Origin: JBFMDH01 sp044868105
GTDB lineage: Bacteria > Acidobacteriota > Blastocatellia > UBA7656
Length of the DNA: 12,550 nucleotides
Direction: 5' to 3'
NCBI GenBank assembly: GCA_044868105.1
Contig: JBIOWC010000810.1
Location: 1 to 12,550, forward strand
Shown here: positions 6,373 through 12,550 of the stretch, in pieces
Numbering within the stretch: position 1 is the first letter of the stretch
Layout of the letters: each line of letters starts with the position of its first letter
Translations under genes and position numbers: made by a program
Notes under the pieces: model-generated
Databases searched by the model: none
What the model was told of the DNA's origin: nothing
What the model saw: only the letters and a program-made list of their open reading frames with translations

Positions 6373-8553
6373 TTAAGCTGGCACTTGATCGTTCATCTCA
6401 CGTTCCCAGAATCTGTGCTGGGCAATCGCGTTGATAAACTCATTTGCCACTTTGCTGGTTTGATTCGCACTGGTTATCACGCCCTGGTTTACCACGAATC
6501 TATTTTTACCGTTTTTCCCGTTATTGAATTTCTCGGCGCCAATGGCTGAGGCCGCCAATAGATTTACCCCTTCGCCGGTTGCGGCGATGGCTTTGCAATG
6601 TTTATAGGCCTCGTTGACAAAATGGATGGCATCCGGTTCACGTAATAACGTCGAGATGCTCGATTCGCCGCCTGGAATATAGACGGCGTCAAACAACACA
6701 GAAGCCGTCGTGAGCAGGCTGAAATCAATTTTCACGGCTTCACCGCTAGCTCCTTGCAAAAAACCGAGTCTAGGAGCAATGAGTTTTACCTGCGCGCCTG
6801 CATTCATTAAAGCTTTTTTCATGGTAGCAAGCGCCGCATCATCGAAACCGTCGGCCGCGAGCACAGCAATCCTTCGCGTTTGAATTGAATCCTTCACGGT
6901 ATTTGCCATGCTGACCGCCGGTGAGGTGCCGATTTCATTGCTCACACGTTTCGGCTGAAAATTTTTCGGATTGCCATCTGCCGGAATGCTCAGATTTAAT
7001 GGCGCATCGAGTTTCGCCGGAACATTAAGACCCAGACCTTCGGCTACACTCGCCGCCAGACTTTTATCAACCTGAGCCAATAACCCGAGCATCCGTTCTC
7101 TGATTGCCAGGGTTTCGACTTTGCCGAGTTCAAACCGCAAGGCTTTAATAAGGTGTTGTTTTTCGGGTTCGGATTGGCTGTTGTAAAAGAGCGTTGCCTG
7201 ACTGAAATGGTCAAAGAAACTTTCGCTTCGAGCCCGAACTTTATTGGCATCAATGCGTTCAGCGAAAGACGCAAAACCGCCTTCGCCCATCTTCGCTTGA
7301 TACGGGCATCCGCCTCTGAGGGTATTCGGGTCGTAACTGGTTTGCCCGCGATTAATCGTCTGGCGCATATAGCCGTCGCGTTGATTATTATGCACCGGCG
7401 CAATCGGCCGATTAATGGGAATTTCATGAAAGTTCGGTCCCCCCAAACGAATCAATTGCGTATCGGTGTAAGAAAACAGCCGCCCTTGCATCAACGGGTC
7501 ATTGGTGAAATCAATTCCGGGAACGATATTGCCGACGTGAAAAGCGACCTGTTCGGTTTCCGCGAAAAAGTTATCGGGGTTACGATTCAGGGTCAATTTC
7601 CCGATGCGACGAACCGGCACGATCTCTTCAGGAATAATTTTCGTTGGGTCAAGAAGGTCGAAGTCGAAACTATGCTCGTCTTTTTCTTCGACAATCTGCA
7701 CGCCGAATTCCCATTGCGGATAATCGCCGTTTTCAATCGCTTCCCATAAATCGCGACGGTGAAAATCCGGGTCTTTGCCGGAAATTTTCTGCGCTTCATC
7801 CCAGGCAACGGAATGAACGCCAAGCAATGGCTTCCAATGAAACTTCACAAACCGCGCTTTGCCCCGTTCATTGATGAACCGGAAGGTATGTACTCCGAAA
7901 CCTTCCATCATGCGATAACTTCTCGGAATGGCTCGATCCGACATTACCCACATCACCATATGCATGGATTCCGGCATCGTTGAAATAAAATCCCAGAAGG
8001 TGTCATGCGCCGATGCAGCTTGCGGGATTTCATTATGCGGTTCCGGTTTGACCGCGTGGATGACATCGGGAAATTTAATAGCATCTTGTATGAAGAAGAC
8101 CGGAATATTGTTGCCGACAATATCAAAATTGCCTTCCTGGGTGTAAAACTTGACCGCGAACCCGCGCACATCGCGTGCCAGGTCGGTTGACCCGCGCGAC
8201 CCTGCAACCGTCGAAAAGCGCACAAAGACTGGCGTTTTCACCGACGGGTCTTGCAGGAATTGGGCCTTCGTATATTGAGTCATGGGTTCATAAACTTGAA
8301 AATAGCCGTGGGCTGCCGACCCGCGTGCATGCACGACCCGTTCAGGAATCCGCTCGTGGTCGAAGTGGGTAATCTTCTCACGAAAAATAAAATCCTCCAT
8401 CAGCGTCGCGCCGCGGTCTCCGGCTTTCAATGAATTTTGATTGTCATTGATGCGGGTGCCTTGATTGGTCGTCAGGTATTGCTCGGTGCCGTCTTCGGTA
8501 AATAATTCCAAATCGTCCTGCTTTTTACTGGTTGCTTTTTGGTTACGTGCCAT
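6373..8553 (-). CDS. katE: Large-subunit haem catalase, HPII/KatE type
   Basis: This 726-residue enzyme dismutates hydrogen peroxide to water and oxygen in the cytoplasm. Visible active-site residues are the distal H75 (RVVHARGSAAHGYF), S114 and N148 (DIVGNN), and the proximal haem ligand Y362 (RLFSYTDTQLIR). H339 stands 23 residues before Y362, matching the His392-Tyr415 covalent link of Escherichia coli HPII. After the catalase core, residues about 560-715 form the extra DJ-1/class I glutaminase-like domain of large-subunit clade 2 catalases (IAVLAADGFDD, YIPGGES). Its elbow reads AATGEGVN with no cysteine, so that domain is not catalytic, as in HPII (753 aa). The ATG at 8553 follows AAGGAAG. 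An SDR gene lies upstream and an ankyrin lipoprotein downstream, both co-directional. Confidence 0.97.
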   Translation of the reverse strand: MARNQKATSKKQDDLELFTEDGTEQYLTTNQGTRINDNQNSLKAGDRGATLMEDFIFREKITHFDHERIPERVVHARGSAAHGYFQVYEPMTQYTKAQFLQDPSVKTPVFVRFSTVAGSRGSTDLARDVRGFAVKFYTQEGNFDIVGNNIPVFFIQDAIKFPDVIHAVKPEPHNEIPQAASAHDTFWDFISTMPESMHMVMWVMSDRAIPRSYRMMEGFGVHTFRFINERGKARFVKFHWKPLLGVHSVAWDEAQKISGKDPDFHRRDLWEAIENGDYPQWEFGVQIVEEKDEHSFDFDLLDPTKIIPEEIVPVRRIGKLTLNRNPDNFFAETEQVAFHVGNIVPGIDFTNDPLMQGRLFSYTDTQLIRLGGPNFHEIPINRPIAPVHNNQRDGYMRQTINRGQTSYDPNTLRGGCPYQAKMGEGGFASFAERIDANKVRARSESFFDHFSQATLFYNSQSEPEKQHLIKALRFELGKVETLAIRERMLGLLAQVDKSLAASVAEGLGLNVPAKLDAPLNLSIPADGNPKNFQPKRVSNEIGTSPAVSMANTVKDSIQTRRIAVLAADGFDDAALATMKKALMNAGAQVKLIAPRLGFLQGASGEAVKIDFSLLTTASVLFDAVYIPGGESSISTLLREPDAIHFVNEAYKHCKAIAATGEGVNLLAASAIGAEKFNNGKNGKNRFVVNQGVITSANQTSKVANEFINAIAQHRFWEREMNDQVPA

Positions 8554-8891
8554 GATGCTTCCTTTTCTTGATTAATATGTTTCTCTATCTGAGAGCGTGA
8601 TTAGGGGAAGGTCTGATTGGGTTTGTAAAAAATTGTTGTTTGAAAATCTTGAGAAATTAATTTAGGCAATCAGCCGTTTCAATTAAAAAATGCGCCAAGC
8701 CCAAAGCGAATTTATCTTCGTCCAATCCGAATGAAGCACGGTAACTAAATTTAGGTGGCGCTTAACAGTACGCCTCTTTCTTTAAGCGCCAGTGGTCAAG
8801 GTAAACCACTTGCCGCTGCCAGTAGCTTCATTGATCGCCGCAAGGTTGCGCCTATCAGCCAAGCCTAATTATGAGCTGATATTCATTTCGC
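8554..8891. other. 338-bp gap upstream of the catalase gene
   Basis: No gene is visible. This gap is the downstream region of the SDR gene and the likely promoter region of the catalase. It contains a 10-bp stem at 8756-8791, a weaker adjoining stem AGTGGT/ACCACT at 8791-8810, and the A/T palindrome AAATTAATTT at 8654-8663 about 100 bp before the catalase ATG. The 100 bp before the ATG are A/T-rich. I could not pick a -35/-10 pair with confidence or match an OxyR or PerR site. Confidence 0.5.
8756..8791 (-). terminator. 10-bp perfect hairpin between the SDR and catalase genes
   Basis: TGGCGCTTAA (8756-8765) pairs with TTAAGCGCCA (8782-8791) across a 16-nt loop. In minus-strand transcription it comes 100 bases after the SDR stop and about 200 bases before the catalase start. 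It lacks a following T run (CCTAAATTTAG follows), so it may be a terminator for the SDR gene, an RNA element or a protein-binding dyad. Confidence 0.45.
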
Positions 8892-9731
8892 TTATTTCCC
8901 GGCCGACTTGGGTTCAGCCATCTTGCGGTGCTGTTCAGCCAGCATATCCGATGGCGTAATTAGAGCAATGGCCGAGCGCAATTTGTTCATCCAGCCGCTG
9001 ACGACATCGCCTTCACCCTTCATCATGGCCTCAAAGCCGGTTTTCGCAACATCCGCCGGGTCATCTTTCTTTTGCTGCCCGACTTTCGTATCCAACATAT
9101 CGGCGCGTTCAAAGAAATCGGTTTCCGTTGCGCCGGGCATCAGGCAGGTGACGGTCACGCCCGTATCTTTCAATTCGTTTCGTATGGCAAAGGAAAAAGA
9201 GTCCAGAAAGGCTTTCGTGCCGTTATATACGGCATGGAAAGTGCCCGGCATAAAACCAGCAATTGAGCCGGTAATGAGGATTCGCCCGCGCCCTTGCGAG
9301 CGCATATCTCTTCCCACTTTTTGAATCAAATAAATCGTTCCGGTGATATTGGTATCAATGACGTGGCGCACTTCATCGAAATTTTGGTCGAGGAAACCTT
9401 TGCCCAGCCCTCGACCGGCATTCGCTAAAAGCGCCTCAACCGGTCGCCCGTTTATTGCCTTGTAGAGTTTATCAACGCCTTCCAAAGTGGCGAGGTCCGC
9501 TTCGATTGCATCAACCCCAGCGCCAAGCGCGCGAAACTCCTCGGCGGCGGCCTTGATTTCAGGCTCGTCGGCGACAACTAAAAGGTCAAAGCCATGTTCG
9601 GCACAACATTTGGCAAGCTCGTAACCGATACCTGTTGAGGCGCCAGTGACGATTGCCAGAGGGCGAGATGGCGTATCAGAGGAATTAGCCTTTTCCTGAA
9701 TGTTGGTTTGCTCATTGTCGTGGATGGTCAT
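8892..9731 (-). CDS. Classical short-chain dehydrogenase/reductase (SDR)
   Basis: This 279-residue protein is a cytoplasmic NAD(P)-dependent oxidoreductase of the classical SDR class. It shows the cofactor loop TGASTGIG at 29-36, NAG at 104-106, and the catalytic set N128, S156, Y169 and K173 (YNGTK). D55 at the end of the second strand suggests a preference for NAD(H); that is inference. Residues 1-22 are a polar, probably disordered extension before the Rossmann fold. Substrate is unknown; the family reduces carbonyls or oxidises alcohols. The ATG at 9731 follows AAGGAG with 7-base spacing, supporting the extended start. It is upstream of the catalase on the same strand but 338 bp and a hairpin away, so a shared transcript is doubtful. 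Length is slightly above the usual 250 residues because of both tails. Confidence 0.92.
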   Translation of the reverse strand: MTIHDNEQTNIQEKANSSDTPSRPLAIVTGASTGIGYELAKCCAEHGFDLLVVADEPEIKAAAEEFRALGAGVDAIEADLATLEGVDKLYKAINGRPVEALLANAGRGLGKGFLDQNFDEVRHVIDTNITGTIYLIQKVGRDMRSQGRGRILITGSIAGFMPGTFHAVYNGTKAFLDSFSFAIRNELKDTGVTVTCLMPGATETDFFERADMLDTKVGQQKKDDPADVAKTGFEAMMKGEGDVVSGWMNKLRSAIALITPSDMLAEQHRKMAEPKSAGK

Positions 9732-10139
9732 GACGGTACTCCTTTTTCATGGTCAGCATAATCGCCTTACTGTTTGATGAGGGTTAGCATTTGTATCTTT
9801 TCTTGTCTATGGCGAAGCAAAGGTGTATGAGAGCGAATCGTTTTGCAATAAAAGAAAACATAGTCCCTCTCATCAATAGGCTTCAACCTTTAGGCATACA
9901 AGTGAGGTGCCAACCGGAAGCGAGTTTTTACCGAGGCGATAAACATAATCGGGTAAGAATCAGGAGCGGGTCATGGCTCGAATGCAGAAATAATTTACAG
10001 TTCGCGGTTCGTCACCTTTCTTAGATTGAGGCACTAAAGTTGCGGTACGAATTTGGCGCGCAGTATCAAGGTATCTCTCCCCTGAGGTTTTCCGAAAGAT
10101 ACTACGAAAACCAATATTTGAATAACTGGATTACCCTTG
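9732..10139. other. 408-bp divergent promoter region between SDR and MFS genes
   Basis: The two flanking genes point away from each other, so both promoters should lie here. A plus-strand frame at 9791-10024 starts with TTG, has no ribosome binding site and gives an arginine-rich sequence without motifs; I reject it as a gene. Weak dyads are present: ATGAGAG/CTCTCAT at 9827-9873, TTACCGA with a bulged partner at about 9928-9956, and GTATCT/AGATAC at 10071-10102 in the MFS leader. No regulator gene or recognised operator is seen. Confidence 0.45.
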
Positions 10140-11504
10140 ATGAAGTCCGAATTTGACATCAGAGCCCAACCTGGCGGAGTTGAAAAACCGATTGCCGGCG
10201 GACACGCCTTCATGTTGCGCGCCCTCAAACACCGAAACTACAAACTCTTTTTCAGTGGCCAGAGCATCTCGCTTGTCGGGGCGTGGATGACCCGCATTGC
10301 CACCAGCTGGTTGGTCTATCGTCTGACAAACTCCGCCCTGCTTTTAGGAATCGTCGGCTTTGCCGGACAAATTCCATCCTTCATTCTTGCGCCCTTCGCA
10401 GGGGTAATCGTTGATCGCTGGAACCGGCATCATCTTTTAATTGCCAGTCAGGTGTTGGCGCTTTTGCAATCTCTGGCGTTGGCTATCTTAGCGCTGAACG
10501 GCATCATTAACATTTGGCACATTATTGGGTTAAGCGTTCTTCAGGGGCTTATCAACGCATTCGATATGCCAGCCCGCCAGGCGTTTGTCGTCGAGTTGGT
10601 TGAAAAAAGAGAAGACCTGGCGAATGCCATCGCGCTGAACTCCTCGATGGTAAATGCCGCGCGATTGTTAGGACCTTCAATCGGCGGCATCATCATTTCC
10701 GCAGTCGGCGAAGGCTGGTGCTTTATGGTAGATGCCCTCAGTTATCTGGCGGTCATCGCCTCATTGCTTGTTATGAAGATTAAGCCACGCATAACGAAGC
10801 CCACTAACGAGGCCAATGTGCTTCAGCAACTACGCGAAGGTTGGCAATACGTGATTCGCTTCGCGCCCATTCGGAATGTTTTACTGCTTCTGGCATTGGT
10901 TAGTCTGGTTGGTATGCCCTACACGGTTTTGATGCCGGTCTTTGCCAACGACATCTTGCGCGGCGGGCCGTATACGCTTGGACTATTGATGGCGGCTTCA
11001 GGTGTTGGTGCACTTATGGGGGCCATGTTTTTAGCAGCGCGCAAATCCGTGCTGGGTCTCGGCAAATATATTCCTTTAATGGCCGGGATGTTTGGCGCCG
11101 GACTCATCGCTTTTTCATTTTCACGTTTGCTCTGGTTATCGCTGCTGCTGATGGTTGTGACGGGGCTCGGATTTATGGTTCAGATGGCGGCCAGTAATAC
11201 GGTGTTGCAAAACATTGTGGATGAGGATAAACGCGGACGCGTGATGAGCTTTTACACGATGGCTTTTATGGGTACAGCGCCCTTCGGCAGCCTCCTGGCT
11301 GGAAGTGTGGCCGCGAAAATCGGCGCGCCGCACACCCTGTTATTCGGCGGGTTGGGTTGTCTCCTCGGGGCGCTCTGGTTTGCCCGCACGTTGCCGTCGC
11401 TGCGTCGTGATGTCCGGCCGATTTATATCCGTATAGGGATTCTTCCGCAGATGGCTGAAGGCATTCACCATACCTCAGAATTGAGCGTGCCGCCCGAGGC
11501 CTGA
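10140..11504 (+). CDS. MFS exporter, EntS-like (MFS_3 type)
   Basis: This roughly 454-residue protein is a major facilitator with about 12 membrane helices, in the group that includes the enterobactin exporter EntS and macrolide-efflux-like proteins. The start matches the group's pattern (FMLRALKHRNYKLFFSGQSISLVGAWM at about 24-50), and the loop 2-3 motif with DRWNR is at 92-96. FDMPARQAFVVELV and the later NAIALNSSM stretch are also typical. It should export a small molecule by proton antiport; the cargo is unknown. A TTG at 10137 precedes the ATG at 10140; neither has a clear ribosome binding site. An ATG at 10212 with GGCGGA upstream would start just before the conserved region and is a real alternative. 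No biosynthetic cluster flanks it. Confidence 0.9.
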   Translation: MKSEFDIRAQPGGVEKPIAGGHAFMLRALKHRNYKLFFSGQSISLVGAWMTRIATSWLVYRLTNSALLLGIVGFAGQIPSFILAPFAGVIVDRWNRHHLLIASQVLALLQSLALAILALNGIINIWHIIGLSVLQGLINAFDMPARQAFVVELVEKREDLANAIALNSSMVNAARLLGPSIGGIIISAVGEGWCFMVDALSYLAVIASLLVMKIKPRITKPTNEANVLQQLREGWQYVIRFAPIRNVLLLLALVSLVGMPYTVLMPVFANDILRGGPYTLGLLMAASGVGALMGAMFLAARKSVLGLGKYIPLMAGMFGAGLIAFSFSRLLWLSLLLMVVTGLGFMVQMAASNTVLQNIVDEDKRGRVMSFYTMAFMGTAPFGSLLAGSVAAKIGAPHTLLFGGLGCLLGALWFARTLPSLRRDVRPIYIRIGILPQMAEGIHHTSELSVPPEA

Positions 11505-11520
11505 ATACGAAATCATTCAG

Positions 11521-11566
11521 GTTGGCGGCGTGGTCTTCTCAATTATTGCCGCCGGCTTGCTTTAAA
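11521..11566 (+). terminator. Possible terminator between convergent genes
   Basis: GGCGGC (11524-11529) pairs with GCCGCC (11548-11553), extended by two G-U pairs and one G-C pair to 11521/11556, with an 18-nt loop. The sequence after it is TTGCTTTAAA. It lies about 17 bases past the MFS stop and before the convergent beta-propeller stop, a fitting place for termination. The loop is long and the T run weak. Confidence 0.4.
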
Positions 11567-11622
11567 TTCCCCGGAGCCTTTCACCAATTGGTTGAAGACA
11601 GCGAAGCGACCGCTAATCTCGA

Positions 11623-12550
11623 TCAGTTTACTTCATTGATTAGGTGCGAGGCGCTCTTGCCCTTTGCCCTTGGGTTCGGCATCAAAGCTTTCGTTGGGTT
11701 GCCTTTCACGCTCAAACATATCAATCGGCGACCCGTGCGAATCAGCAATGCGTCATCCACTGCGGCGATAGCATAGATGCGACCTTCGATGGAGAGATGA
11801 TTTTGCGCCAGCAGTTCAGGCTTTTCGCCGGCTCGCATCACCTGCGCATTGCCATCTATGGTAAAGAAATAGATGCGGTCGCCGACGGCAATCGGCGAAG
11901 CCCAACATTCGCCTTCAATGCGCGTGTTCCAAAGCTCCGCGCCGGTTAGCAAATCCACACAGAAGATAGCGCCGACTCGGTTGACGAAATAAACGCGCCC
12001 TTGATAAATCAGCGGCGAAGCGTAAAGCGCTGTGGCGTTCGTGGCCCGCCAGGCGATTTGTTTGTCTGTGCTGTCGCCCGCACTGCCAGGTCGAACGGCG
12101 AAAGTCGAACCCTTCACATTCGAAGCAATGACCACCAGATTATCACTCACTGAAGGCGACGGAATCACATCGCCTTTCAGGCCGCTTACCGTCCAAAGCT
12201 CTTTGCCGCTCGCACTATCATAACCGGCAACCTTCCCGCTTACATTGATGATGACTTGCGTGCGCCCTTGAAAAGGCGTGATAACCGGTGTCGCCCATGA
12301 CACGCTTTGCGGCAAATCGGTCCTCCAAATATTTTTGCCCGTCACTTTATCAATCGAGAGCAGGTATGATGGCCCCTTGTCGGCTATCAAAGTGAAGATG
12401 GACTGCTCGGTCATCGCGATGGAACTGGCAAGTCCATAGATGTTTTTGAAATCGCCATATTCGTGCGCCAGGTCACGCCGCCACAGAAGTTTGCCTTGAT
12501 GATCGAAAGCGAAGAGGTCACCGTTTTCAAAAAAGACGTAGAGTCGTTTA
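11623..12550 (-). CDS. PQQ-binding-like beta-propeller repeat protein (5' end outside window)
   Basis: The minus-strand frame is open from the right edge to a TGA at 11625-11623, giving the last 308 residues. An internal ATG at 12414 is not the start, because the frame continues upstream with the same repeat (NGDLFAFDHQGKLLWRRDL). At least four blade signatures are visible: QGKLLW, TGKNIW, SGKELW and TGAELW, each followed by a strand pair such as SPSVSDNLVVIAS or SPIAVGDRIYFF. This is the tryptophan-docked propeller of BamB and PQQ dehydrogenases. No PQQ-binding or catalytic residues can be assigned, so it is more likely a structural or sensing propeller than a dehydrogenase. Such proteins are usually exported, but the N-terminus is missing. 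The last 30 residues are a basic tail. Confidence 0.9.
   Translation of the reverse strand, partial: KRLYVFFENGDLFAFDHQGKLLWRRDLAHEYGDFKNIYGLASSIAMTEQSIFTLIADKGPSYLLSIDKVTGKNIWRTDLPQSVSWATPVITPFQGRTQVIINVSGKVAGYDSASGKELWTVSGLKGDVIPSPSVSDNLVVIASNVKGSTFAVRPGSAGDSTDKQIAWRATNATALYASPLIYQGRVYFVNRVGAIFCVDLLTGAELWNTRIEGECWASPIAVGDRIYFFTIDGNAQVMRAGEKPELLAQNHLSIEGRIYAIAAVDDALLIRTGRRLICLSVKGNPTKALMPNPRAKGKSASHLINEVN

Noticed and set aside
7153..7749. 198-codon plus-strand frame inside the catalase gene
   Set aside because: It is antisense to the unmistakable catalase core and has no motifs of its own.
9791..10024. 77-codon plus-strand frame in the divergent gap
   Set aside because: TTG start without a ribosome binding site and a composition typical of translated non-coding DNA.
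12412..12414. ATG as the start of the beta-propeller gene
   Set aside because: The same frame stays open to the right edge and encodes another propeller blade, so the gene begins outside the window.

Overview
The window is ordinary bacterial chromosomal DNA of about 50% G+C, densely coding, with Shine-Dalgarno-led genes, Sec and lipoprotein signal peptides and no phage, transposon, CRISPR or RNA genes that I can see. The mix (CocE/NonD hydrolase, PQQ-type beta-propeller, large KatE-type catalase, EntS-like MFS exporter, FkbM methyltransferase) fits a Gram-negative soil bacterium. Acidobacteriota, perhaps Blastocatellia, is my guess from gene style only; no marker gene proves it.

Layout. Positions 2-142 hold the 3' end of an unrecognised plus-strand gene, followed by a strong hairpin with a UUCG tetraloop (175-216). 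Two overlapping plus-strand genes follow: an FkbM-family methyltransferase (286-1065) and a GT4-like glycosyltransferase (1062-2309). They look translationally coupled and probably modify a surface glycan or glycoconjugate. A separate plus-strand gene (2552-4537) encodes a secreted CocE/NonD serine hydrolase.

From 4776 to 9731 everything reads on the minus strand. In transcription order this is a classical short-chain dehydrogenase (9731-8892), a large-subunit HPII-type catalase (8553-6373), a small ankyrin-repeat lipoprotein (5933-5574) and a four-helix membrane protein of unknown function (5522-4776). Gaps of 338 and 439 bp separate the first three, so they need not form one operon; the last two are 51 bp apart and probably do. 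A catalase followed by an exported ankyrin protein recalls katB-ankB of Pseudomonas aeruginosa and the katA-linked Cj1386 of Campylobacter jejuni, and is the most interesting association here.

An MFS exporter (10140-11504, plus) diverges from the dehydrogenase across a 408-bp gap and converges on a PQQ-like beta-propeller gene (11623 to the right edge, minus), which is cut at its 5' end.

I found no clear new system. The best second-look items are the catalase/ankyrin/membrane-protein cluster, a hairpin with two near-repeats inside the tail of the membrane protein, and unexplained dyads in the gaps flanking the catalase.
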